From positions 11,656,001 to 11,720,000 of the forward strand of contig NC_065873.1 of assembly GCF_933775445.1 (NCBI RefSeq): 64,000 bases of DNA, written 5' to 3'. This DNA is from Argentina anserina. Lineage: Eukaryota; Streptophyta; Magnoliopsida; Rosales; Rosaceae. Of the stretch, positions 1 to 11,117 are shown piece after piece; position 1 is the stretch's first letter; each line of letters begins with the position of its first letter. The translations under genes and the position numbers were made by a program. Under the pieces are notes generated by a model that saw only the letters and a list, made by a program, of their open reading frames with translations, ran no database searches and was not told the origin of the DNA.

Positions 1-186
1 AGAGCATTAACACTAACTAATAATCACACATTCAAGTTCACTTTACAGATCTTAGTTCGGATTTGCAAGCTTCTAATAATTAATCAACAATAAGTTCAAC
101 TCAATTCTTTATGCAAACAACATGAATCATCTAAAAATTCAACAGGTACATTTTTAGCTCAAAATTCTCAAATCAATCAAATCTTG

Positions 187-447
187 TCAAACACAACTCA
201 GACCTGCAGAAGACCCATTCGTCATGCGAGGCTGAGGAGCCATAAGCATCTGTTTTGGCACCACATCGCAAGCTGTAGAAATTTGGGGGTTCCCACCAGC
301 ATTATAAATGTTCATAGAGCTTTGCAACCCATCCAAAAACATCCAAACTCTACTCTTCTTCTGGTCCACCCGAACCTTCTCGTGGTCGAGCAACACTTTC
401 TGCTCCTTCAACACTATGTACTCATTTGAAATCTCAGAAGACTTCAC
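187..447 (-). CDS. Hypothetical short reading frame, possibly a terminal exon
   Basis: An 86-codon open frame on the minus strand with a lysine- and glutamate-rich start containing repeated KEQK/DHEK/DQKK-type stretches. This could form a short helix or coiled coil. A possible splice acceptor (ttaccgatag) lies just upstream on the minus strand, so it might be the last exon of a longer gene. I do not recognise the protein and see no upstream exon. It could equally be a captured gene fragment or a chance frame. Confidence 0.2.
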   Translation of the reverse strand: MKSSEISNEYIVLKEQKVLLDHEKVRVDQKKSRVWMFLDGLQSSMNIYNAGGNPQISTACDVVPKQMLMAPQPRMTNGSSAGLSCV

Positions 448-590
448 TATCGGTAAACAATATCATCTTCATAAGAAAAGCCAATACATAAGAAATTCAA
501 AACCAAATCTGAATATCACCTCCCAATACCATCTGGAACAAACTATTTCGAGGTCGCATAGAGTAAAAGAGCAAAGATTGAGGTACCAGC

Positions 591-593
<3 letters not shown>

Positions 594-647
<54 letters not shown>
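594..647. repeat. (GA)27 microsatellite
   Basis: Uninterrupted GA dinucleotide run of 54 bp. It generates spurious serine/leucine reading frames on the minus strand that should not be annotated. Confidence 0.98.
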
Positions 648-652
<5 letters not shown>

Positions 653-2500
653 ACCGAAGTCTCTCACAATATGGGTTTGCAAAACAATCTTGTAATTTAC
701 AAATGTTTAGGACGGTACCCAATGTCATTTTAAAAATTTCATTAATTCGTAATCGCAAAAGTTCTGTATTTTCTAGGCTTCTGCTTCTAAAAGTATGGGG
801 AACCAACTTCTAAAAGCCGGGAAAAAAGCCAAGGCTTTTGGAAGTGAATCCAACTTACCAGACACTTTGAGGGGCTTAGCTTATATTCACCAGAGCCAAG
901 AAGCTCTACCAAACACAGCCTATATAGGGGCTTAGCGTATTGATTGTATAGCTTCACCTAAATATCTGAGGACAATCTGGAATGTTTGATCCGTACAACT
1001 TCATTATTGATCAATTGACCTCAATCATTATCATAAACCAAAATAAAGTAATTTTCTTATTATGCCATATAGGTTATAATAATCTAAATAAAGTAATTTT
1101 GCTCGTGCGCGTGCCGAAGTGCGATTTTGGCATAATCACGACACACATGTGAAATGAAAGAATCTTTTCAAATTACATGTAAAACACAATTACAAGCATC
1201 ACAGATGCATTCAATCAGGAAACCGAGTAAAATTAAACATAAATTGAAACTAAACCCAGATATCACCTATATTACAACCGAACACATATATGAATTGTGT
1301 TATCTGAATTTCATACACTGAATTTGGGGCTAGTTTCTTCCAAACTCTATATGTCCATTTAATCTGTACTGATAGAGAAAGCAAAAGTTTTCAGTAAAAC
1401 TATAAGAAACACATTAGTAAAATATTGCAGTTGATCCAAACTATTGACTTATGTGCGCAATTTGTTGGCACATGGTTAGGTAGTCGACCTTTCTTATTCA
1501 AGTTATTATTTTTGTCTTCCTCATCACTTAACTTCCTTGTCAAACGAACGTGCCTGGTAATTTGATTCAAGCAATATATATTAACCGAGACACAATCAAA
1601 AGCTAATTTGATCTTATAACATAAATTTAAAGAAGCTGAAAAGTCCACAACTAAGATAGTAGTATGCCTAGCACCTTTCCATATGCTCTTCAGTTCGATG
1701 GATCATATGCATCTCCGTAGAACGTGTATTGAAAACTCAGAGGACACCGAACCTATTTCCTAAAAGTCAAACCTAGTTATTGATAAAATTGCAAATTATT
1801 TTCTTTGATTTTGTCAAAGATAGTGGCTTTTAACTGGAATTTGATATCAAATTCATTTGTCATCTAAATTGGGGTCGAGACTATGAAATCAATATCGGCA
1901 CTCCAAACCAACAACACAACAGATCAAATAACTCAATAAGAACATCAAACACCCAAAATGATCGATAAAAGCAATTGAACAACCAAGATAGGGAAGAGCC
2001 CAATTCTGAATAAGAAAAATGAAGCAATAGCCAAACGAATAACTTACTGTTTCGCCGGATCGAATGAGGTGCCAAGAGAAGATCGGTTTCTTTCCTTCTC
2101 TCCTGAGTTTAGGGTACACCACCGTCGTCATAATCACTATCCGATGTTCTCTCCTGATTCATTGCCGGCGTCATCTCCTGTCGTCGGCGCTTGCTTCTCT
2201 CGCTCACAGGCTCATTTTCCCGATCTCCACGCTCCTCTCTTCCATTGGCTCTGTTCCTAGATCTCGGCGTCTCTTCGGTTGCCGCGGTCTAAGCCCAGGT
2301 CGTCTCTGAAGCAGGAGGGTTTGGCACCGCAAGCAAAAGAAGGAGAGAAGCTAATCTCGTTGCAGCACGTAAGGGTACACGTGAAGTTGTTCAATGACCA
2401 AAATGGCCCTCTTTTCCCATTCCAACCCCATAAAACAGAAGGAACAAAATCGTCCTGACACTGTAGCATGTGCCAATATCCTTAACGATAAGCTTAGTGT
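648..2500. other. Intergenic, no supported gene
   Basis: AT-rich DNA with only short, unconvincing open frames on both strands. From about 2040 to 2330 base composition shifts to a C/T-rich, more GC-rich stretch, like a promoter or 5' leader, but no coding frame of known type follows. Nothing else recognised. Confidence 0.6.
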
Positions 2501-2875
2501 TCACATCATCATCTTCTCCTGCATAAGACCATAAATTCTTACTAAATACCAAACCTTAAATAAGTGAACGTCATTGACTGTGAGTTGAGGCTTCCATCTC
2601 GCCACCATAAATTTGAAATTTGCAACATGCCAACGACCACCATCCAGCAAAGTGGCAACTCCCGCAGGAAACACACTAAATGCAAAGACATTATGATGAA
2701 GGTGATGGATCTTGAGCCTTCTGACATCCTTCAAAGCCTTCTTGAGTGCCCTTTTCATACCTCTAACATTTGGAACAACATCTGTAATAATCGCACCCAA
2801 CAAGGACAACCCTTCCTCAACCACGTCCAAACAAATAGTATTTTCATGACTGGAAGCAAGACTGTTGACTTGGTA
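2501..2875 (-). pseudogene. DUF4283-like gene fragment, 3' part, split by a CACTA insertion
   Basis: Minus-strand frame of about 125 codons. Its second half has the spacing of the plant DUF4283 domain: VFAFSVF, then a TLLDGGRWHVANFKFMVARW core, then WYLVRIYGL. DUF4283 proteins are gag-like, often CCHC-bearing, and derive from LINE ORF1 or related retroelement genes. The frame is interrupted at 2875/2876 by a CACTA element. The same frame resumes on the far side at 7264, reading WSQLGSLFAIM into YQVNSLASS after removal of the element and one target-site copy. It is short and ends without a zinc knuckle, so I call it a retroelement-derived pseudogene. Confidence 0.5.
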
Positions 2876-3410
2876 CACTAGGCTAAAATATGGGTTAGAC
2901 AATACCAGATAGACAATACTTACTAAAATAACAATTGTCTGAAAGTATCAGACAATTGTACCATTGTCTGAATTCTAGAGAACAACAATGGTTTTAAAGT
3001 GACCATTGTTTGAAAATATTAAACAATGGTTTAGCTTATACATGAATACCATTGTTATAGATTTCGCTTCCAACAATGGTTTTTGTTTTGACCATTGTTT
3101 GTATGCCAAGCCTAGAAATACTTTTCCATATATACGTAGCATTGTCTGGACGACTTTAAGACTATGTGTCATAGACGTTGGTCTTTATATTTATTCAAAT
3201 TACATTGTCTTAGGTTGAAAGCGAATAATTTTCAAAACATTAAGCAATACTATGAGAAACCCTAGCTACCTCTTTGTGACGCCATCTAGGATTTTTTCTA
3301 AAATGTTCTCTCACCTACCCCATTGATTAGATCTAAAATTTAGAGTTAACTGTATCACTTACACCGAAACCCAGAGCTCCCATTTTCACTTAAACGCATA
3401 TCTCATGGGA

Positions 3411-3730
3411 CTACTACAAATCTAGCCTTTCATGACAGAAAATTTATGATGTTTGGCTAAAAACGTCATCATATGTCTTTTTATGACGTTTACAAAAGCA
3501 AACGTCAAAGATTTGATATGTCTTTAACTTTATGACGTCATTGTAAGCATTATTTTTTAATGATGTTTACGACCGTTATTAAAAGTATGACGCTTTACAA
3601 ACGTCATAGAAAGTGTTTTTATGATGTTGTTTTAGTTGTTATGGAAAACAATTTCATGACATGTATTAACTATCGTAGAAATAATATTTTATAACGTTTT
3701 TGATGTGTCATAACTCTAAGATGAACTATG
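3411..3730. repeat. Nested CACTA-like subterminal array, solo left end
   Basis: Starts ACTACTACAAATCTAGCC, close to a CACTACAA-type terminus, and is followed by many copies of ATGACGTTT/AACGTCAT in both orientations to about 3730. This pattern differs from the ACAATGGT array of the enclosing element, so it looks like the end of a second CACTA family nested inside. No matching right end was found. Confidence 0.45.
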
Positions 3731-4052
3731 ACAATTTACCACAGTCACAACAAATTTGACTAAAATTTGAAGACTGTGCTCAAATATTTTCATTTCACAC
3801 ATTTGGACTGAATTTAAATTTTTCATCTGGGCTAGACACATTTTTTTTTTCATCTTTTTTATAAGCTATTCTCATTGATAAAAAAAAGAACTAAATGAAA
3901 AAAAAACACAAGGATATATTCATTTAATTACCCTAATTTGGTAAAATTATCTACTACTCTCCTTTTCTTCTCTCTTAGCCGCACTCCCCCTCATATTCTT
4001 CTTCAACCCCAAACCCTAGCCGAACCCAGAAACCCCCAAACCCTCCGCCGCA

Positions 4053-4305
4053 ATGGGTCGCCACCCTGCCCGTTGCTACCGCTATATCAAGAACAAGCCC
4101 TACTCCAAGTCCCGCTTCTGCCGCGGAGTGCCCAACCCGAAGATCTGAATGTACGACGTCAATAGTTTTCCATGCTCTTAGATCTGAATCGTAATTTCAC
4201 AAGATCCATTTCAATGTTCTCAGTATTAACAAGATGCTTTCCTATGCCGGAGCCGAAAGGCTTCAGACTGGTATGAGGGGAGACTTGCACCAGGGTTGAT
4301 ATCAG
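4053..4305 (+). pseudogene. RPL10: Ribosomal protein L10 (uL16) exon fragments captured in the CACTA element
   Basis: From 4053 the frame reads [20 protein letters not shown] and on through [11 protein letters not shown], the diagnostic N terminus of plant RPL10 (QM/uL16). A TGA at 4146-4148 stands where an arginine codon is expected, followed by MYDV (RIYDV in the family). A second block at about 4200-4290 gives VLSINKML, SYAGAERLQTGMRG, then a premature stop. This matches a part of RPL10 roughly 60 residues further on, so the intervening region is missing. Stops and the deletion rule out a working ribosomal protein. The pieces lie wholly inside the CACTA element, so they were copied from a functional gene elsewhere. 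Confidence 0.85.
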
Positions 4306-6840
4306 ACAGGTGTATCCCTTTCTTCTTGCCAAGTTCCCATCAATATATCATTTGCTCTCAATATTTATCGTGCCCACATTCCTGTTTCGATTCTATTCCC
4401 TCCCAAAAGAGAGTTCTCTTATTGGGTTAGCCAATTCTTGGTCTCTCTCTCTCTCTCTGGTCCTTGTTCTTGTTTTGTTTGCATACTTACCTTCCTGACT
4501 TGCTTTGCTGCTAAGTTTCTGGTCTTGTTTCAGCTCCACCACTTTGGTAAGCAAGTTTCTTTCTTGTCTACTTTTTCTCTTTTGGCTTTTTGGGTATCCT
4601 GGACTATGTTTTTATTTACCTGAACTATGAATGTTTCTTGCTTTCCTGGGGATTCCATTGGCTGACTTTTATGGCTTTTTCTTTGTTGGGAGTTTAAATA
4701 TACTTGTGGTTTAAGTTTTGTTTGTTGAAATCGAAATATAAGTGGGTTGCTTTGAAATTCTCTGTTGGATGTACAGTTTTTGTGGCGAAGTATATTTGTG
4801 ACTCACTCATTTACCCGATTCACTACTTGACATTTTGTAGTAGTTTTGAAATGTAATTGTGTTGCGAATTTGAAGCACAGTAGCTTAATTTTAATTTCAG
4901 ATAGATTTGTTACTAAAAATTCCAATTAATTGATCCATTGATACTCTTGGCTTACTTGGAGCAATGTGCAACTTGATGGCAGTGGAGTCCGGCCAGGCTT
5001 GGCTGCCACCATCCAATGGAGTTATGACGGCGACTTTGACGCAATTTACTCCATTGATGTCATCAATCAGTTTCATCATGACCCCCAATGCATTTCTTTT
5101 TGGTTAAAGCATTTTAATCAATACAATTTGTACATTGTTTCTAGGATTCAATTCTTAACCTTTCTCATTTGTATGTTTCAGTCATCAGTGCCCAAGGTGG
5201 ATATCTAAACAAGGAGTTATATATAAAGCCTCTCTCTTTTAATTTTTCATTAATGTATTACTCGTGCTTCAGGTCGAAGTACTTAGTAGTGGTCTTGTCA
5301 ACTTATAATTTGCTAGTAAGTTCAGTTGATATGTGTTGCTAAGTAAAACCATTTTGAGAACAATCTTACTGGTTAATTTGTTTAGTGGTTTTCTCAAGTC
5401 GGTTTATCTGCCGTGGTAGTTGTGAAATTTTCAAATTTTGTTTTTGCTTAGGTATGAATGGAAGATCGTGTTGGGTGTACAAGTTGATGTTCTTCAGGAT
5501 ATGGATTCTACATATTGTGGTGAAGGGTCAGTGAGGAAAACCTTGTGCTTTTTGTTGATGTAATTGTTAGATTAAAGGTGATCCTGGACATCATTCCCTT
5601 CTAAAAAGTCTGAAAATGTTAATCATATGCTTGTTCTTTTGTAGGCTATTTCAAGTAACATGCTTCTGTTGTATAGGTGGATGTCATCGATTCTATTCTT
5701 TATATAAATATGATCACCTATGTTTTAATGCAGGTCAATTTGTTAGGAATTAGTGTTTTTCATGTAATTGTGTCATATTTCATCAAGTTATAGAAAAACG
5801 CCAATACTAACTAGTAGAGTATAAGGTCATGGATGGTGTGGGATAATGAGATGCTTGATAACGATTGAGAGACAAAAGGCAAACCATCTCTATGTTGGCT
5901 TAGTTGATGGTAAGTGTCCTACTGTTTTTGAGTTTTTATTTTAAATTTCATTCCAGTACTTTTCCAATTACTAAGTACCTTGACATTATAAAATTGGCTT
6001 ATAAAATAAACTCTTTCCTAAAACTACAATCAATTAAATTCATCCATTTAAATCTCTTTAAATGATTCATTTAGACTCTCACATTGGATGGGGCAAACAT
6101 TTATATATCGTCTTACTCAGAATCAATGGTGTACCTCTTTCTTGTGGTTTATACACATAAAGAATATTACGAACATAACATAATATAAAGCTTGGAGGAA
6201 TGCACCAACATAAGGTACAAATCAAAACCCAGCTTGAATCTTATAGTATGAAGCTATTTGAAAATTATCGCCTTATATAGTATGATTTATAGAATGTGTA
6301 ATTGGCTAGTTTGTGTAATATGCGGTCAGATAAGTTTGTCTATTTAATAGAAGTATCATTCAAGATTCTGAGTTAACTGACATTTGTTCATTTCTTTTAG
6401 TTAATTGCAGTTCAAGTTGTATTCATATATACGATTGTATTATATACTGGAATATTGATTGGTACAATGATATGCCTTTGTTTGTTATTTGAGTTTTAAT
6501 GTGATCACTTATATATTTCATGCTTGAATGATTCCATCAAAAATGGGAATTGATGGAAAGTTTCTCTATTTTTATCTATAGAAACTCTGTGAGCTTCCAG
6601 ACATTAAAGGAGTTCGTGCGCCCTGCCCTTAAAGCTTAGCGTCCCATAGTCAATTTGCTAGTTACTGATGGAGAAAGTTTGTACCAACTTGACCACAATT
6701 TATAAGTACTAGTTATGTATGTTTAAGCAAGATAATGTAACAATATTTGATGGAGATTCGATTTTGATTATATATATATTATGAATGGGTATATCATGTT
6801 GTTGGTTTAGGTCTGAATTGGTTCTGATTGATTTGTAATC
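4306..6840. other. CACTA interior without recognised gene
   Basis: T-rich stretches with TTTGTTTCAG-like acceptors (around 4500-4530 and 5160-5180) resemble introns of a captured plant gene. A short open stretch near 4966-5090 could be another captured exon, but I do not recognise it. No transposase domain is visible. Confidence 0.5.
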
Positions 6841-7263
6841 TTTTGGGACAATATGGCAAACCAAAACTATTGTCTAGCAATTCCATTTCTAAAATAAAAC
6901 CATTGTCTATGGATAGAGGCAAACAATAGTATCTCAAACCTTGAAAGCCAAAAAACATTGTTAGAGTGACATATAGGACAATAGATTTTAAAGAACAAAC
7001 ATTGTATGGAGACTATATAGTCAATAGTTTGGGAGAAGAACCATTGTCTTCTATCATTTAGACGATGTAATGCTTAGTCTGCACCATTGTAAAACATAAT
7101 CTTATACAATGGTTTTCTATAAATAGGTTTTGTCTGTTATGGTATTCAGAAAATACCAATTTTTTAAGACAATGCTATCAAACAATTGTTGGATAGACAA
7201 TGGTCAAGGACTATATTAGACAATGGTCAAAAACCATTGTTAACTTTGAATTTTAGCCTAGTG

Positions 7264-7488
7264 GTACATGATGGCAAAGAGGGAACCAAGTTGACTCCAC
7301 AAAGGAAGAATAACATAACAATAACCTACCATGTGGGGATTGTGGGGGTAGACATCTCCAAATAATGGAGATAAGAAGTTTTGTAAAGAACTGCTAGGTA
7401 ATAAGAAGATTTGGAGGACCAAAATAGTGAAGAGGAAATAAAGATTTGGGGATATGACGAACGAGACCAAACATTTGGGAACAAGCAA
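7264..7488 (-). pseudogene. Upstream part of the reading frame split by the CACTA element
   Basis: A minus-strand frame open from 7488 to the CACTA right border, ending WSQLGSLFAIM. It joins in frame with the DUF4283-like frame at 2875 once the element and one GTA copy are removed. The hydrophobic upstream part is not recognisable as DUF4283 and may not be coding. It is listed because it defines the pre-insertion sequence. Confidence 0.35.
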
Positions 7489-8424
7489 TAGAGCGAGAGA
7501 AAAGGGTTGAAATGTTTAAGGTAGGATGAATTTCAACAAAGATAAGATGCGACTGAGAAAGTCCAAGGGTATGCTTGCTACGTTGGACTATCATAGCTTG
7601 GCTTAATTTCTAGTGGAAGCCTACTCTCCTCAAGCCTAGCTTATCTTTTCATAACACCACACTCATGTTTGGTGGAGTTGGTGCTAATTTGTAGCTTGGA
7701 GCCTTGGAGTATTTTGACCTCATATGCAACAAAACAGAAGAATGAAGAATATCAATAAGAAAAACCAACACAAGAACAGAAGAAATTTAAACCCAAAATT
7801 CAAAAACCATTCTCCCATTTTTTCTTAAATCGTTCTAAACTCATGGGTTCAATTGTTGTACCAAATAACCTATTTTTTAAACCAGAATTCTAAATCAAAA
7901 CACAAAATCTAAACTCAAACAGTAGGTTTCTTCAAACTACTTGTCCATGATTGTTGATTAATCACCACCAAGATGGAGTCAAGTTCCTCTTAATTAACCT
8001 CTGTTTCAAGAAGATATATATTTATGTATTTCTATATTTGCATTTGCAGAAGAACTAACTATAACACAACCCAGAAAAACAAGAACCATAATTAAACACA
8101 ACTCCACCAACCTGCAAATGGCTTGAAATTTGATACCTATAATTCAGACTCAATTAATTCACCTATCAGAATTCTTTCTCTACCAAAATACATTTCATTT
8201 CAATTTCTTCTACTTCACTGTTCCTTAGCTCCTTCAATTAGCCAACTATCTAGCTAGCTCTTAATCCTTTCCTTCTTCCTCTATTCTCGTCCATATCCTT
8301 CAACAAAGAGATCCCAATATGGTCCAGCAGGCCGCCGTGAAGTATCCGGCATCGACAAAATAATACAAAAATAAAATAAAATACAAAGTTGATCAATACT
8401 ACTCTGCAAAATTGAAAAACAACA
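7489..8424. other. Intergenic, nothing recognised
   Basis: AT-rich sequence without a convincing coding frame, RNA gene or complete repeat boundary. Confidence 0.6.
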
Positions 8425-8951
8425 TATAAAATATGGTAAGTTCCTTCTATGGTACATGAGGTATGACCAATTAGATACTTTGGTACCCAATATTTCAAAA
8501 AGGACAATTTGGTGCCTAAAGTTAGATGTTATATGACACTTTGGTACTTATGTTGACTTATTTGTTAAATATATAGGGTAAAATTAATATTTACATATTA
8601 CTTATCAAAATAAAAATACAAATAGAATTTAATGGGTTCAAGACTAATTTTTATCATGTTGATATTCATCATTTTTGTATCGTTTGCAAGAAAATAAACA
8701 TGAATTATTATAACCTTTAATTGAAGGTGAAAATTAAATTTTTGTTTAGGAAATCTAGATTTTGTGATTTAAATACCTATGAGAATGTTTTTGATTAATT
8801 AAATATAGCATTGCGGAGTGGTTTTGTGAGACGATTGAATCATAAAACTGCCTTATGTCATCAACACGACCCATAAATATTAACTTAAATGCATAAAACG
8901 ATTAAGATTTAAGGATAATGAATACATAAAATGGTAGATAATAAACAAGCC

Positions 8952-9360
8952 AATTTATACACACCTAATTATAAAACACTCACTTAAGATTTTCAAATTA
9001 TAAAATGGTCATCTAATAAAACTTCTTAAACCGTTATCCCTGATTTTCGTAAAAATTACAACGCTTTCACCCACCCACCTTCGTTCCCAAATTTGCTTTG
9101 ACACATCTGATTTTGAGTAGAGAGACTTCTCGGCAGAGCTGAGCTGCAACGAGGTGTTGCCCAAGGCTGGCAAGCGGTGTGGTCGGAGATGGAGGCGCAA
9201 TCGGAGACGAAGGTGCGATCAAGAAGCGAGGATTCGAGGCTCTGATTGATAGTGCATCGGAGGTTGCGATAGTGCAATCTAATTTGATCTGGATCTATCA
9301 ACGGCGTTGTTAGTTCAATCTGGAGGCGACAATGCTGAGGAGAGGACGATGGCGGCTGTG
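8952..9360 (-). repeat. Gene-like repeated fragment, copy A (inverted relative to copy B)
   Basis: About 410 bp closely matching the inverse of 16508-16920. Both copies keep a partly open frame with shared strings such as DPDQIRLHYR and LRCTI followed by a serine/leucine-rich segment, and both end at a shared AAATTTATACACACCTAATT boundary. I do not recognise a protein family. This copy lies inside the Mutator-like element, so it may be captured DNA. Confidence 0.7.
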
Positions 9361-9822
9361 ATGTGCTGCTGCTGCTATTGATGTAGATCTTGCCGGAAAA
9401 AAACACTAGACTAGTTCAGCAAAGCCAAGACCTCATCGGCGGCACCATGGACCACACTTGCCTACTGTTGGCCCAACTGCTACCGGACCGGGCTTGCGTG
9501 CTCCTCCATCGACAGCCTCACCGATCCATGACTACATCAAAGCTCCTCTTGTTCAGAATTATGGTGAGTGCGACGGCGACAGAAACATAGAGGTCAAGGG
9601 TTGGAGGCAGAGGTGGGGAAGTCAGCGAGGTGGTCTTGAGCTTTGAAGGTTTGGACGGAGATTACGTGACCGCAGTAGATGCCAGGAGACGGATGAGGCC
9701 AAGTAGAGGCATCGACGGTGAGTCCAGAGAGATGAAGCCCGTAGAATTGGAGATAAAGGCAAATAGTGTTGACTTGCAAGTTACAAGGATAAGATTAAGG
9801 TAAAGTAAAATATTATAAATAC

Positions 9823-10425
9823 TATTGTAACTACTGGTGTTACTTGCAATCAATGCAATGTTACTTCTACCGGTAGTCACACCAAGCTACACTCATAGTT
9901 ACACAGGTAGTAACACAAAAACTAACAATGTGAATAAATGTGTGATCAGTGTGGCTATTGGTGTGACTACCAGTGTGACTATCAATCTGGCTATTGATGT
10001 GACTACCAGTATGACACGTGGTATGACAACATCGATGTCGATATTTGGATCATATTAGTTTATTTGAGAAGTTCATGATCATATAACAAAAGACAAAAAT
10101 TTGTTAATTCTACTTATTCTTTTCTTCTTACTTTATTTCTCTCTTTTTCTTGTATCAACATAGTCACACTACTAGATACACTGGTAGTCACACTACTAGA
10201 TACAATGACAGTCATAATGTCGTTATTGTAACAACCAGTGTGACTGCAAGTGTGACAAATGTTCGTTAATTCTACCCATTCTTTTCTTCTTCCCTTTTTT
10301 CACATTTTTTTGTCACAACATAGTCACACTACCATATACAATGACAGTCACAATGTCAATATTGTAGCTACTAGTGTGATTGCAAATGTGACTGGTGGTG
10401 TGACTGCAAGTGTGACATGCCGAGA
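9823..10425. repeat. Degenerate GTGTGACT / AGTCACAC array
   Basis: Many imperfect copies of GTGTGACTxxxAGTGTGACT and its inverse (for example around 9950-10010, 10160-10260 and 10320-10420), separated by a duplicated segment containing TTCTTTTCTTCTT. Copies occur in both orientations, so the region could form hairpins. It lies inside the Mutator-like element. Confidence 0.7.
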
Positions 10426-11117
10426 GAAATTTCTTTTATCCGAGAAATTCTGTAAAAATTCAAAGGAGATTGTATGAATGTGTTTCAAATCAAGAGAATA
10501 ACTAGATTTATGGAGCTTTTGGCTCTGGTTTCATCGGAAAAGCTTGGAGCAACACCATGGACGACGGTTGTCCCTTTTGAGAGTTTATGCACCTTATACG
10601 GTGGTTGATTCGGAGTTGGTATGATATTAAATGAAAGAGGGGAAAATGATCTTTCTAACGGTACCAAACACGCTGAAATTCATTGCTGGATAACAAAGTT
10701 TTGACGAGAATAAAAGAATAATGAAAAGGAATAAGAAAAATATTGAAAATGGCAAAAATAATCAGCAAAATATTTAAAAACTGGCTTCTTTCTAATTTTG
10801 TTTTAAGCTTGTTGACCTTTTTGTAATTTCCTATTAAATATAAAGACCATATTTTAATTGAATTTTCTTCCTTAACTATTTTATAATTTAAGATTTGATT
10901 TGGTACTAAACAATAATTTGCCATATATGAAACTCATGTTTTTATTGTATTTTTATAAATAATATACTTACATGTCTATCTTACCCTTCCATTAGTCAAC
11001 ATAAGTATCAAAAACTTAACTTCAGGTATCAAATTGTAATTTAAAAAATATTAGGTATCAAAGTGTCTGATTGACCATACCTCAAGTACCATAAAAAGAA
11101 TTTACCCTATAAAGTAT

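Larger units (their letters stand above)
2876..7263. mobile_element. Complete non-autonomous CACTA (En/Spm-type) transposon
   Basis: The left end begins CACTAGGCTAAAAT and the right end is its exact inverse, ATTTTAGCCTAGTG. A perfect 3-bp target duplication, GTA, lies outside (2873-2875 and 7264-7266), as expected for CACTA elements. Both ends carry dense subterminal repeats of ACAATGGT/ACCATTGT in both orientations (about 2900-3220 and 6850-7250), the usual transposase-binding architecture. No transposase (TnpA/TnpD) frame is visible in 4388 bp, so the element is non-autonomous. The interior contains broken ribosomal protein L10 exons and other gene-like, intron-like DNA, making it a transduplicating CACTA. 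Confidence 0.93.
8435..11107. mobile_element. Mutator-like (MULE) non-autonomous element
   Basis: Inverted ends of about 120 bp. The left end reads GGTAAGTTCC, then TATGGTACATGAGGTATGACC. The inverse of the right end reads GGGTAAATTC, then TATGGTACTTGAGGTATGGTC. Both continue with CACTTTGGTAC/CACTTTGATAC and end their similarity near TTATGTTGACT. A 10-bp flanking duplication with one mismatch, TATAAAATAT (8425-8434) and TATAAAGTAT (11108-11117), fits the 9-11-bp duplications of the Mutator superfamily. No transposase is visible. The interior carries a gene-like fragment (8952-9360) and a degenerate GTGTGACT array, as in Pack-MULEs. Confidence 0.75.

Noticed and set aside
497..806. Minus-strand frames with long serine/leucine runs
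   Set aside because: They are translations of the (GA)27 microsatellite and have no protein-like sequence outside it.
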